In this document: in pieces, positions 52,169 through 61,625 of the stretch | Layout: each line of letters opens with the position of its first letter | Position numbering within the stretch: the first letter of the stretch is position 1 | NCBI GenBank assembly: GCA_031549665.1 | Contig: JAVBPJ010000007.1 | Location: 109,090-173,089, forward strand | Reading direction: 5' to 3' | Origin: Rikenella sp031549665 | Lineage (GTDB): Bacteria > Bacteroidota > Bacteroidia > Bacteroidales > Rikenellaceae | Length of the DNA: 64,000 bases | Program-made: the position numbers and the translations under genes | The notes under the pieces: generated by a model | What the model was told of the DNA's origin: nothing | The model's database searches: none | The model's input: the letters and a program-made list of their open reading frames with translations, nothing else

Positions 52169-54312
52169 ACACGGCCCTGCGACTGACATTCTCCCTGTTT
52201 GCCTGCCTTTTTCTGTCGACCTCGGCGGCGCAGGAGGTAGCCCGCAAACCGGTTACGTACAACGAAATTCAACAGGGACTCTTCTCGGCCCGTACGGTGA
52301 GCGGCCTGCGTTCGACGGCCGACGGCGAGTACTTCACCACGTTAGAGGGCGGGGTTATCCGCCGTTTTCGCTACTCCGACGGGGCGCTGGTCGATACCCT
52401 CTGCGACGGCCGCGAATGGGGCGTTGAGGGGTATGAATTCAGCGCGGACGGGTCGAAAATACTGCTGGTTACCCGGCGCGAAAAGATCTACCGCCACTCG
52501 TCGCGCGCCAACTACCTGGTGTACGATTGCCTGACGCGGGCGTGTTTCCCCCTGTCCGAGAGAGGAAAACAGCAGGAGGCCACCTTCTCGCCCGACGGCC
52601 GGCGGGCCGCCTTTGTCCGCGGCAACAACCTGTTTTGGGTCGATTTGGCCGCGCGGGTCGAGCAGCAGCTCACCTTCGACGGCCAGCAGGGAGTTTGCCT
52701 GAACGGCATTCCCGACTGGGTGTACGAGGAGGAGTACGCCTATTCGCGGGCCTACGAATGGTCGCCCGCCTCGGACGCCATTGCGTTTTGCCGTTTCTCC
52801 GAGTCCCGGGTGCCGAACAATACAATCATCCTGTACCGGGGCGCGCTTCACCCCACCCGGTATGATTACAAGTACCCCAAGGCCGGCGACGACAATTCGC
52901 TGGTCGATGTATGGGTGGTGAATCTGGACGGCAACGCCCGCACTCGGGTGAACCTGCCCGGAGAGGAAGACCGGTACGTTCCCCGCATCGGATGGTCGCC
53001 CGACGGCAGGGTGGTGGTGCATCACCTGAACCGCCTGCAAAACCACTACCAGGTGCTGCTGGCCGATCCGAAAACGGGTTCGTGCCAAAAAATGTACGAC
53101 GAACGGAAGGCCACCTACGTGGAACGGATCGACGACCGAACGATCACGTTCCTGCCCGACGGAAAAGGGTTTATTGTCAAGGCCGAACTTGACGGCTTCA
53201 TGCACCTGCACCACTACGACCTTCAGGGAAACCGCAAACGCCAGATCACCCGGGGGGAGTGGGAGGTGGTTGACTTTTACGGCCTCGATGCGAAAAACAG
53301 GCTCTATTACCTCTCCACCGAAGGATCGCCCCTGCGGCGTTCGCTGTGGGTGGTGGATATTGACGGCAAACACAAGCGCCGACTGACCCCGGAAGAGGGT
53401 ACGCACGCCGTTGCGTTCAGCAAAGGAATGCGTTACTACATCGACCACTTTTCGACCTCGGCCTCGCCCACGGTCGCCACCCTGTACCGCGCCGACGGCA
53501 CCCCCCTGCGGGTGCTGCAGGACAATCGCGCGGTGAGTTCCCGCGTGCGGGAGTACGCCCTGCCGATCAAAGAATTTTTCCGGTTCGTTACCTCGAACGG
53601 CGACACCCTGAACGGATACCTGCTCAAACCGGTCGATTTCGACCCCTCGAAACGCTATCCGGTGCTGATGACCCAGTACAGCGGCCCCGGGTCGCAGCAG
53701 GTGGCCGACCGCTGGTCGGTTTCGTGGGAATGGACCCTGCCCGCGCGGGGAGTGCTGGTGGCCTGCGTCGACGGACGGGGTACCGGATTCCGCGGCGAGG
53801 CCTTCCGCAAATGCACCTACGGCAATCTGGGCGATCTGGAGCGTATCGATCAGATGGAGGCGGCCCGCCACCTCGGCGCGTTGCCTTACGTCGATGCGGC
53901 CCGCATCGGCATCTACGGCTGGAGCTTCGGCGGTTTCATGACCCTGAACTGCCTGGTGAAAGGCGACGGCCTGTTCGCCCTCGGTATTGCCGTGGCTCCC
54001 GTTACCTCGTGGCGTTTTTACGACACCATCTACACCGAACTCTACAACGGCCTGCCGCAGCAAAATCCCGGCGGGTACGACCAAAACAGCCCCCTGAACT
54101 TCGCTTCGAGCCTGCAAGGCAAGCTGCTTATCGCCCACGGCACGGCCGACGACAACGTCCACATCCAAAACAGCTACGAAATGATTTCGGCGCTGGCTGC
54201 GGCCGGCAAACCGTTCGAAATGGCCATCTACCCCGACCGCGATCACGGCATGGGCAACGACCGCCACCACCTGTTGCGCCGCTGCATTGAATTTGTCGTG
54301 GGGAATCTTTAA
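52165..54312 (+). CDS. Dipeptidyl peptidase IV-like S9 peptidase
   Basis: A 715-residue exported prolyl dipeptidyl peptidase. Signal peptide 1-22 (ending SAAQ). The beta-propeller (about 40-470) includes PDWVYEEEYAYSRAYEWSP, the double-Glu motif that binds the substrate N-terminus. The catalytic domain has the nucleophile in GIYGWSFGGFMTLN (about 590), Asp in HGTADDNVH and His in PDRDHGM. It probably releases X-Pro dipeptides from host or dietary proteins. It is translationally coupled to nadC. Confidence 0.94.
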   Translation: MNTALRLTFSLFACLFLSTSAAQEVARKPVTYNEIQQGLFSARTVSGLRSTADGEYFTTLEGGVIRRFRYSDGALVDTLCDGREWGVEGYEFSADGSKILLVTRREKIYRHSSRANYLVYDCLTRACFPLSERGKQQEATFSPDGRRAAFVRGNNLFWVDLAARVEQQLTFDGQQGVCLNGIPDWVYEEEYAYSRAYEWSPASDAIAFCRFSESRVPNNTIILYRGALHPTRYDYKYPKAGDDNSLVDVWVVNLDGNARTRVNLPGEEDRYVPRIGWSPDGRVVVHHLNRLQNHYQVLLADPKTGSCQKMYDERKATYVERIDDRTITFLPDGKGFIVKAELDGFMHLHHYDLQGNRKRQITRGEWEVVDFYGLDAKNRLYYLSTEGSPLRRSLWVVDIDGKHKRRLTPEEGTHAVAFSKGMRYYIDHFSTSASPTVATLYRADGTPLRVLQDNRAVSSRVREYALPIKEFFRFVTSNGDTLNGYLLKPVDFDPSKRYPVLMTQYSGPGSQQVADRWSVSWEWTLPARGVLVACVDGRGTGFRGEAFRKCTYGNLGDLERIDQMEAARHLGALPYVDAARIGIYGWSFGGFMTLNCLVKGDGLFALGIAVAPVTSWRFYDTIYTELYNGLPQQNPGGYDQNSPLNFASSLQGKLLIAHGTADDNVHIQNSYEMISALAAAGKPFEMAIYPDRDHGMGNDRHHLLRRCIEFVVGNL

Positions 54313-54353
54313 GCCCCGACCGATCGACCGGCGAGGGGTCGGGCAAAATTGGT

Positions 54354-54361
54354 TACCTTTG
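54354..54361 (+). promoter_or_regulatory. Promoter -7 element for mutS2
   Basis: TACCTTTG, 25 nt before the ATG at 54387. An in-frame ATG (54363) only 1 nt after the motif is unlikely to be used because it would precede the transcript start. Confidence 0.5.
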
Positions 54362-54386
54362 CATGCAACCAACTTTACGGGCATCG

Positions 54387-56876
54387 ATGATCTACCCTTC
54401 GGATTTTGAACAACGCATCGGATTCGACAAGCTGCGGGCCGAAACGGCCTCGCTGTGTCATACCGCCGCCGCCCGCGAACTGGTTGAGGCGGCCCCCTTT
54501 CTGACCCACTTTCCCGCACTCGAACAGACCCTGGGCCAGACGGCCGAAATGCGGACGATCCAGGTGGTGGAGAGCGAATTTCCGCAGGCGGGCTACTCCG
54601 ACCTGCTCCCCCTGTTGAACAAGGCTCGCATCGAAGGCACCTACCTCGAAGTGGATCAGATCCACGCCCTGGGCCGCGCGTTGGAGCTGATCGACGGCCT
54701 GAGCGGCTTTTTCGCCTCGAAACGCGACGACAACGACCGCAGCCCCTATCCCCGCCTGGACGAACTGGTGCGGCCCATCGAAAGCTTCGCCCCCGTGCGG
54801 CGCGAGGCGGACCGGATCATCGACCCCCAAAGCGGGCAGATGCGCGATAACGCCTCGCCCGAGCTGGCCGCCATCCGCCAGGAAATTACCCGTTGCGAAC
54901 GCCAGTTGGGCCGCCGCCTGCAAACCATCCTCCGTCAGGCGCAGGCCGAGGGGATTGTGGAGTCCGACGCCACGCCCACCCTGCGCGATGGCCGGGCGGT
55001 GATTCCCGTCGCTGCGGGCAATAAGCGGAAAATCAAGGGGTTGGTTCACGACGAATCGGCCACGGGCCGTACCGCCTACATCGAGCCGATCGAGGTGGTG
55101 GAACTCAACAACGAACTCAAAGAGCTTGAAAACGCCGAGCGGAGGGAGATCATCCGCATCCTCGCCCTCTTTACCGACCTGCTGCGTCCGCGGCTGCCCG
55201 CGCTGCACCGTGCGGCCGATTACCTGGCCGCGATGGATTTTCTGCAAGCCAAGGCCCGCTATGCGCTCGGCATGGACGGCGTGCTGCCGCAACTCTCGCC
55301 CAAGGCGGTGATCGACCTGCAGGGAGCCCGCCACCCGCTGCTGGAACGAAGCCTGAAACGGGAAGGGAAGGCGATCGTTCCGCTCGATTTGCGGATCACC
55401 CCCGAGCGGCACATCCTGCTGATTTCGGGCCCCAATGCGGGAGGGAAATCGGTGTGCCTGAAAAGCGTCGGACTGCTTCAATACATGCTGCAATGCGGGT
55501 GGCTGGTTCCGGCGAAAGAGTATTCGACCTTTGGAATTTTCGAACACATTTTCATCGACATCGGCGACCAGCAATCCCTCGAAAACGACCTGAGCACCTA
55601 CTCGTCGCACCTGCAAAACATGAAAACGGTGCTGCGCTCGGCCGACGAGCGGAGCCTGGTGCTGATCGACGAATTCGGCACCGGCACCGAACCTTCGATG
55701 GGTGGAGCCATCGCCGAAGCGATTCTGGAACAACTGGAAGAACGCCGCGTGCGGGCCGTGATCACCACCCACTACGCCAACCTGAAATACTATGCCGCCG
55801 GATCGGCCGGCATCGTCAACGGGGCGATGACCTTCGACCTGCAAAAAATCACGCCCCTGTTCCGGCTCGAAATGGGCCGTCCGGGCAGTTCGTTCGCCTT
55901 TGAAATCGCCCGCAAGATCGGCCTGCCCGAGGAGCTGATCGCCCGCGCCGGCGAGAAAATCGGCACCCAACAGGTGAACGTCGAACGCCAAATCCGCGAG
56001 GCCGCCCGCGACAAACGCTACTGGGAACGCAAACGCGAAACGATCCGGCAAACCGAAAAACAGATCGAACAAACCACCGAGCGGTACGAAAAGCAACTGG
56101 CCGAGATACGGGCCGAACGGCAGCGCATCCTCGACCAGGCCCGCGACGAAGCCCGGCAGCTTCTGGCCGACACCAACCGGCAGATCGAACACACCATCCG
56201 CGAAATCCGCGAGTCGCAAGCCGACAAGGAACGTACCCGCGCCGCCCGGAACGAATTCGATCGTTTCCGCGACCGCGCCGAAGAGGCCCCGACCGACCTT
56301 GCGCTGGAACAAAAAATGCAAAAGCTCCGGGAGCGGCAGCAACGCCGCGCCGAACGCCGCAGCGAACAATCTCCGGCCGCCGCCCCCGCCGCCCCCAAAC
56401 CGGTCGAACTGGCCCCGGGCGTGGCCGTCCGGCTCAAGGGGCAGCAAACCATCGGACAGGTCATCGGCCTGCAGGGAAACAAGGTAACGGTGGCCTTCAA
56501 CCAGCTCACCAGCACCGTCGACCGCTCGAAGCTTGAAACCCTCTCGAACAACGAAGCCCGCCGCGAACAACGCTCGTCGTACACCCCGCCGCCCCGCGAG
56601 AACTACGACACAATGAAAAAACGCCTTACCTTTAGCACCCAGATCGACCTGCGCGGCATGCGCGTGGCCGAGGCGCTGGAACAAGTGGAACACTACATCG
56701 ACGAGGCCGTGATGTTGGGATTCAACCAGGTGCGTATCCTGCACGGCAAAGGCACCGGAGCCATCAAGGAAGAGGTGCGTCGCTACCTGCGCACCCATCC
56801 GCTGGTCGCCTCGACCAAGGACGAACACGAAGAACAGGGCGGGGCGGGCATCACCGTCGTTACCCTTGAGCTATAA
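54387..56876 (+). CDS. mutS2: MutS2 endonuclease / ribosome-rescue Smr protein
   Basis: An 829-residue MutS2. The start at 54387 (MIYPSDFEQRIGFDKLR) matches the family. Core/lever domain (about 1-310, NRSPYPRLDELVRPI and DGRAVIPVAAGNKRKIKGLVHDES); ATPase with Walker A ISGPNAGGKSVCLKS (about 350), GDQQSLENDLSTYSSHL and SLVLIDEFGTGTEPSMGGA; a long charged coiled coil (about 520-660); a KOW-like segment (GVAVRLKGQQTIGQV); and the C-terminal Smr nuclease domain with QIDLRGMRVAEALEQ and ILHGKGTGAIKEEVRRYL. Homologs restrain recombination or split collided ribosomes. murF-alr follows after 9 nt. Confidence 0.95.
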   Translation: MIYPSDFEQRIGFDKLRAETASLCHTAAARELVEAAPFLTHFPALEQTLGQTAEMRTIQVVESEFPQAGYSDLLPLLNKARIEGTYLEVDQIHALGRALELIDGLSGFFASKRDDNDRSPYPRLDELVRPIESFAPVRREADRIIDPQSGQMRDNASPELAAIRQEITRCERQLGRRLQTILRQAQAEGIVESDATPTLRDGRAVIPVAAGNKRKIKGLVHDESATGRTAYIEPIEVVELNNELKELENAERREIIRILALFTDLLRPRLPALHRAADYLAAMDFLQAKARYALGMDGVLPQLSPKAVIDLQGARHPLLERSLKREGKAIVPLDLRITPERHILLISGPNAGGKSVCLKSVGLLQYMLQCGWLVPAKEYSTFGIFEHIFIDIGDQQSLENDLSTYSSHLQNMKTVLRSADERSLVLIDEFGTGTEPSMGGAIAEAILEQLEERRVRAVITTHYANLKYYAAGSAGIVNGAMTFDLQKITPLFRLEMGRPGSSFAFEIARKIGLPEELIARAGEKIGTQQVNVERQIREAARDKRYWERKRETIRQTEKQIEQTTERYEKQLAEIRAERQRILDQARDEARQLLADTNRQIEHTIREIRESQADKERTRAARNEFDRFRDRAEEAPTDLALEQKMQKLRERQQRRAERRSEQSPAAAPAAPKPVELAPGVAVRLKGQQTIGQVIGLQGNKVTVAFNQLTSTVDRSKLETLSNNEARREQRSSYTPPPRENYDTMKKRLTFSTQIDLRGMRVAEALEQVEHYIDEAVMLGFNQVRILHGKGTGAIKEEVRRYLRTHPLVASTKDEHEEQGGAGITVVTLEL

Positions 56877-56885
56877 CCCGTTGCA

Positions 56886-59156
56886 ATGAACTATTCGCTC
56901 GACACCATCGCCGCCGTTACCGGAGGAACCCTCCGGGGGGCCAACCGCACGGTTTGCCGCGTGGCCACCGACAGCCGCAACCACCTGGCCGATCCGGCCA
57001 CCGCCATTTTTGTCGCCCTGGCGGGCAAGAACCGCGACGGACACGACTACATCGACGATTTCTACCGCCGGGGGGTGCGCAGTTTCTTGGTTTCGCGCCT
57101 GCCCGACGATCTCCGCGAGGGGTCGTTCGTGCTGGTCGGGGACACCCTCGAAGCCCTGCAACGGTGGGCGGCCTACCACCGCGGTTGTTTCCAGGGCCAG
57201 GTGGTTGCCATTACCGGAAGCCACGGAAAAACCACTGTCAAAGAGTGGATCGCCCAGCGCTGGCCCGAGGGAGCTGGCAAACTCTTCCGCAGCCCCCAAA
57301 GCTATAATTCGCAGTTGGGCGTGGCCCTTTCGCTGCTGATGATCGAAGGCGACGAACGGGTCGCCCTGATCGAGGCCGGTATTTCGCAACCCGGCGAAAT
57401 GGAACGGCTCGAACGGATGATACGCCCCACGATCGGGCTTTTCACCAACCTCGGCGATTCGCACAGCGCCCATTTCGAAAGTCCGGCGCAGCAATTGGCC
57501 GAAAAGATGATCCTCTTCCGCGGGGTCGATACCCTGATCCGCCGCGACGACCTGCCCGTGGTGCAAGAGGGGATCGAGGCCCGGAACCACGCCCTGGTCG
57601 AGGCCTTTTACCGCCGATTGGGCATTGCGCCGCTTCCGGCTGAAACCCTGCAGCCCATCGCCATGCGCCTCGAACAGCAGGAAGGTGTTTTGGGAAGCCA
57701 CCTGCTTAACGACAGCTACAACAACGACCTTACCTCGCTCGAAATAGCCCTCGACCGCCTGTCGCACACCGCCACGGGGCCGAAGGTGCTGATCCTTTCC
57801 GATATTTTGCAAAGCGGCCTCCCCCCCCGCGAACTCTACGGCCGCGTGGCCGACCTGGCCCTCCATCACGGCATCCGGCAGGTGATCGGCATCGGAGCCG
57901 CCATCGGCTCGGCCCGGTCGCTCTTTACGAGCGACGCCCAATTTTTCGAAACCACCGAGGCGTTCATCCGGCAGCTCGACAAATCCCGCTTTGCAGGGAA
58001 AGACGTGTTGATCAAGGGAAGCCGTCCGTTCGGTTTTGAACGGATCAGCCGCCTGCTCGAAAAACGCACCCACACCACCACCCTGGAGGTGAACCTGACC
58101 GCCATGGCCGACAACCTGCGCCACTATCGCAACCTGCTGGCTCCGTCCGTGGGGGTGATGGTGATGGTCAAAGCCCACGCCTACGGACACGGTTCGTGCG
58201 AAGTGGCGGCGATGCTCCAGCACGAGGGGGTCGACTACCTGGCCGTCGCCTTTGCCGACGAGGGAATCGCCCTGCGCGAGGGAGGAATCCACCTGCCCAT
58301 CGTGGTGCTGAACTCCGACCCGGGCAGTTTTGCCGTCATGGCCGACTACGGCCTTGAACCCGAAATCTACTCGTTCTCCTCGTTGCGCGCCTACGCCGCC
58401 GAGATGCGCACCCGAGGGGTGGAGGCGGCGCCGATCCACCTCAAATTCGACACCGGCATGCACCGCCTGGGCTTCGTCGAGGCCGAGATCGATCCTCTTG
58501 TCGACGAACTGAAAACCTGGCCGAGCGTGCGGGTAGCCACCCTGTTTTCCCACCTGGCCGCCGCCGAAGATCCGGCGGAAGATGCCTATACGCGCGACCA
58601 AATAGCCCTTTTCGAGCGTTTCAGCGAGAAGATCCGGCGGGGACTGGGCGATCCCTCGATTCGCCGCCACCTGTGCAACAGCGCCGGCATCGAGCGTTTT
58701 CCCGAAGCCCACTACGAGCTGGTGCGCCTGGGCATCGGCCTCTACGGCACCGAAAACGCCGACCTGCGCACGGTCAGCACCCTCTCCACCCACATTGTGC
58801 AGGTGCGGGAGTTGAACCCGGGCGATACCGTAGGCTATAACCGCCGCGGACTCATCGAACGCCCCTCGCGCATCGCCACCCTCCCGATCGGTTACGCCGA
58901 CGGACTGAACCGCCGCCTCGGGAACGGAAACGCCTCGTTCCGGGTGGGCGAAACGCTCTGTCCGACCATCGGCAACATCTGCATGGACACCTGCATGATC
59001 GATGTTACCGGAGTGGCCGCCGCCGAGGGCGATCCGGTGGTGGTGTTCGGCGACCGTCCCACGGCCCGCGAGCTGGCCGACCGGCTGGGAACCATTTCGT
59101 ACGAGGTGATGACCTCCATTTCGCCCCGCATCAAACCCCTCTACATCCGCGAATAG
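56886..59156 (+). CDS. Bifunctional MurF ligase / alanine racemase fusion
   Basis: A 756-residue fusion typical of Bacteroidetes. The MurF half (about 1-395) adds D-Ala-D-Ala to the UDP-MurNAc-tripeptide: Mur N-domain, ATP loop VVAITGSHGKTTVKEW (about 112-127), AGISQPGEM, LLNDSYNNDLTS. The Alr half (about 400-756) makes D-Ala: PLP lysine in VMVKAHAYGHGSCEV, FDTGMHRLGF, VRLGIGLYG and the catalytic Tyr region GYNRRG, CMDTCMIDVT. The MurF part looks somewhat short for the family. It lies 9 nt after mutS2 and may share its transcript. Confidence 0.93.
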   Translation: MNYSLDTIAAVTGGTLRGANRTVCRVATDSRNHLADPATAIFVALAGKNRDGHDYIDDFYRRGVRSFLVSRLPDDLREGSFVLVGDTLEALQRWAAYHRGCFQGQVVAITGSHGKTTVKEWIAQRWPEGAGKLFRSPQSYNSQLGVALSLLMIEGDERVALIEAGISQPGEMERLERMIRPTIGLFTNLGDSHSAHFESPAQQLAEKMILFRGVDTLIRRDDLPVVQEGIEARNHALVEAFYRRLGIAPLPAETLQPIAMRLEQQEGVLGSHLLNDSYNNDLTSLEIALDRLSHTATGPKVLILSDILQSGLPPRELYGRVADLALHHGIRQVIGIGAAIGSARSLFTSDAQFFETTEAFIRQLDKSRFAGKDVLIKGSRPFGFERISRLLEKRTHTTTLEVNLTAMADNLRHYRNLLAPSVGVMVMVKAHAYGHGSCEVAAMLQHEGVDYLAVAFADEGIALREGGIHLPIVVLNSDPGSFAVMADYGLEPEIYSFSSLRAYAAEMRTRGVEAAPIHLKFDTGMHRLGFVEAEIDPLVDELKTWPSVRVATLFSHLAAAEDPAEDAYTRDQIALFERFSEKIRRGLGDPSIRRHLCNSAGIERFPEAHYELVRLGIGLYGTENADLRTVSTLSTHIVQVRELNPGDTVGYNRRGLIERPSRIATLPIGYADGLNRRLGNGNASFRVGETLCPTIGNICMDTCMIDVTGVAAAEGDPVVVFGDRPTARELADRLGTISYEVMTSISPRIKPLYIRE

Positions 59157-59207
59157 ATTTCTCACTCCCTCTTTTTTCCGTAACACCCCGTTAATTTTCG
59201 ACTGCTT

Positions 59208-59855
59208 ATGATTCGAGCCGCCCTGTTTGATATGGATGGCGTGATTGTCAACAACCGCGACGCCCACCTGGAAGCTTTTGCCGAATTTGCCCGCCGCCAC
59301 AACCAACCGCTCGATCCGATGATCCTGCTCCCTTATTTCGGCTCGACGAACGAAGTGATCATGAAGACACTCTTCGGGCGCGACGACCTGACCGACGAAC
59401 AGGTGGAGCGCTACTCGAAGGAAAAGGAGGAGATCTACCGCCAACAGTACGACCCCGTGATGCAGCCCGCCCGCGGACTGGTCGGCCTGCTCCGCGCCCT
59501 CAGGGAGGAGGGATTCCGGATCGCCGTGGGGAGTTCCGCTCCGCAGGTGAACGTCGATTTTGTGCTGAACCGCTGCGGCATAGCCGACTGTTTCGATGCG
59601 ACGGCCAGCGGTTCGGAGATCCGGCACAGCAAACCCGACCCCGAAGTTTATCTGCTGGCAGCCGCTAAATTAGGCGTCGATCCGGCCGAATGCGTTGTTT
59701 TCGAAGATGCTTTCGTGGGGGTCGAGGCCGCCCGCCGGGCCGGTGCGAAGGTGGTTGCCGTCGCTTCGACTTTTCCGCGGGAGGCGCACCGCGATTACGA
59801 TCGGCTGATCGACGATTTTACGCAAATCACCCCCGACGAAATCCGAAAAATGTAA
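59208..59855 (+). CDS. HAD-superfamily phosphatase/phosphomutase (beta-PGM-like)
   Basis: A 215-residue subfamily IA HAD protein. Motif I is FDMDGVIVNN (nucleophile Asp9, acid/base Asp11), motif II VGSSAP, motif III the Lys in SKPDPEVY, and motif IV FEDAFVGVEAA. A helical cap covers about 16-85. It could be beta-phosphoglucomutase or a sugar-phosphate phosphatase. Proximity to a sugar 1-kinase (40 nt downstream) favours a role in hexose-phosphate salvage, as inference. Confidence 0.87.
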   Translation: MIRAALFDMDGVIVNNRDAHLEAFAEFARRHNQPLDPMILLPYFGSTNEVIMKTLFGRDDLTDEQVERYSKEKEEIYRQQYDPVMQPARGLVGLLRALREEGFRIAVGSSAPQVNVDFVLNRCGIADCFDATASGSEIRHSKPDPEVYLLAAAKLGVDPAECVVFEDAFVGVEAARRAGAKVVAVASTFPREAHRDYDRLIDDFTQITPDEIRKM

Positions 59856-59863
59856 TACCTTTA
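59856..59863 (+). promoter_or_regulatory. Possible -7 element for the sugar-kinase gene
   Basis: TACCTTTA, one mismatch to TAnnTTTG, 31 nt before the ATG at 59895. Weak on its own. Confidence 0.3.
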
Positions 59864-59894
59864 CCACCCATACCCTGAAAACCCAAACACCATT

Positions 59895-60989
59895 ATGGAT
59901 AAACAACTGCAAAACATCGCCTCCAAGTTTCAGCTCGACGGCGAGATCGTGGACGTACGCCCCCTGGGCGAAGGATTCATCAACGACACCTACATCATCA
60001 AGACCGCCGGAGGACCCAGCTACATCCTGCAACGCAAGAACAAAAACATCTTCACCAACGTTCCCGCCATGATGGACAACATCCTGCGGGTAACCAACCA
60101 CATCAAAAACAAGGTGATGGCCGCCGGAGGAGACCCCCGCCGCGAAGCCCTTACCATCACCCCCACCAAAGAGGGACACCTCTACCACAAGGACGAAACC
60201 GGCGAATACTGGGCCGCCTGCGAGTTTATCGACGACACGATTGCCTATCAGGCCGCCGAAACCCCCGAACTGGCCTACCAGGGCGGATTGGGGATCGGAC
60301 TCTTCCAGGCGATGCTGGCCGACTTCAAAGAGGCCCTGACCGATATCCTGCCCGGATTCCACAACATCCGTTACCGCTTTAAACAATGGGACGCCGTGCT
60401 GGCCAAGGACCCCGTGGGCCGCAAGGCCTCGGTGGCCGCCGAGATCGACTGGATCGAAAGCCGCCGCGAAAAAATGCTCAAATTCTGGGAACTGGTCGAA
60501 AACGGCACCATCCCCACCCGCGTTACCCACAACGACACCAAGATCAACAACATCCTGTTCGACAAACAGGGCAACGTGTTGTGCGTGATCGACCTGGACA
60601 CCGTGTTGAGCAGCACCTGCCTGAACGACTACGGCGACGCCATGCGCTCGTACACCAATACCGGACAAGAAGACGACGCCAACCTCGACAACGTGGGCAT
60701 GGACATCAATATCTTCAAAGCCTATACGCAGGGCTATCTGGCAGGAGCGCACGGCTTCCTAACCCAGCCCGAGGTCGATTACCTGGCCTTTTCGGCCCTT
60801 TACATTACCTACGAACAGGTGTTGCGCTTTTTGATGGACTACATCGACGGCGACAACTACTACAAAACCAAATCGCCCGAACACAACCTGGTACGCGCCC
60901 GCGCTCAGTACAAACTGCTCCAAAGCATGGAGGAGCAGTACGGCCAAATGTGCGCCATTGTAAAAGAGGAGATGGCCCGGTATGCTTAA
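59895..60989 (+). CDS. Aminoglycoside-phosphotransferase-fold kinase, N-acetylhexosamine 1-kinase-like
   Basis: A 364-residue kinase of the APH/choline-kinase fold. GEGFINDTYII and YILQRKNKNIF form the N-lobe (Gly loop and Lys); the catalytic loop is VTHNDTKINNILFD (about 213-226) and the metal motif CVIDLDTVLSS follows. This resembles NahK, which phosphorylates GlcNAc/GalNAc at C1 in the galacto/lacto-N-biose route. The family assignment is good; the exact substrate is inferred. It overlaps the next gene by 8 nt. Confidence 0.85.
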   Translation: MDKQLQNIASKFQLDGEIVDVRPLGEGFINDTYIIKTAGGPSYILQRKNKNIFTNVPAMMDNILRVTNHIKNKVMAAGGDPRREALTITPTKEGHLYHKDETGEYWAACEFIDDTIAYQAAETPELAYQGGLGIGLFQAMLADFKEALTDILPGFHNIRYRFKQWDAVLAKDPVGRKASVAAEIDWIESRREKMLKFWELVENGTIPTRVTHNDTKINNILFDKQGNVLCVIDLDTVLSSTCLNDYGDAMRSYTNTGQEDDANLDNVGMDINIFKAYTQGYLAGAHGFLTQPEVDYLAFSALYITYEQVLRFLMDYIDGDNYYKTKSPEHNLVRARAQYKLLQSMEEQYGQMCAIVKEEMARYA

Positions 60990-61623
60990 GGTTGCCCGCA
61001 TCGAAGAAGCCCGTGGAGCGTCGCTCGAACGGGTAGGCGAATTGCTGCTCGCGCAGCCCGCCCAGACGATCGGTTGCGTCAATTGGCCCGCCGAATTTCC
61101 CGAAAAGCCCGAAGTGTCGTTCCGCATGGCCCACGACGGCGACGAACTCTTTATCCGCTTCGACGCCAGGGAACGCGGCACGATGGCCCGGGTGGCCGAG
61201 GACAACGGCGAAGTATGGACCGATTCGTGCGTCGAATTCTTCATCAGCCTGGACGACACCGGCTACTACAATTTCGAATTTACCTGCATCGGCAAGGCGC
61301 TGGCCGGTTTCCGCAAGGAGAAGCCCCATGCCCGCCACGGTTCGCCCGAGGTGATGGCCTCGATCCGCCGCTGGTCGTCGCTGGGCGATGCCTGTTTCGC
61401 CGAACGCCCCGTTCCCGAGGGATGGACGCTGGTTGTCGCCATTCCGGCAAAGGCCCTGTTCGCCCACAACCTGGATAGTTGGGCCTCCGTGCAGGCCACG
61501 GCCAACCTCTACAAATGCGGCGACAAGCTGTCGGCCCCCCATTTCCTGTCGTGGCAGCCGATTGACACCCCGTCTCCCAATTTTCACGTTCCTCCGTTTT
61601 TTACCCCCATCACTTTCGAATAA
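60982..61623 (+). CDS. Carbohydrate-binding family 9-like protein
   Basis: A 213-residue protein with a CBM9-like/DOMON-related beta-sandwich: MAHDGDELFIRFDARE, DNGEVWTDSCVEFFISLDDTGYYNFEFTCIGKAL, SIRRWSSLG and the C-terminal SAPHFLSWQPIDTPSPNFHVPPFF, all characteristic of the Bacteroidetes family. There is no signal peptide, so it appears cytosolic, unlike secreted CBM9 modules. It overlaps the kinase gene by 8 nt, implying coupled expression in sugar use. Confidence 0.85.
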   Translation: MLKVARIEEARGASLERVGELLLAQPAQTIGCVNWPAEFPEKPEVSFRMAHDGDELFIRFDARERGTMARVAEDNGEVWTDSCVEFFISLDDTGYYNFEFTCIGKALAGFRKEKPHARHGSPEVMASIRRWSSLGDACFAERPVPEGWTLVVAIPAKALFAHNLDSWASVQATANLYKCGDKLSAPHFLSWQPIDTPSPNFHVPPFFTPITFE

Positions 61624-61625
61624 CC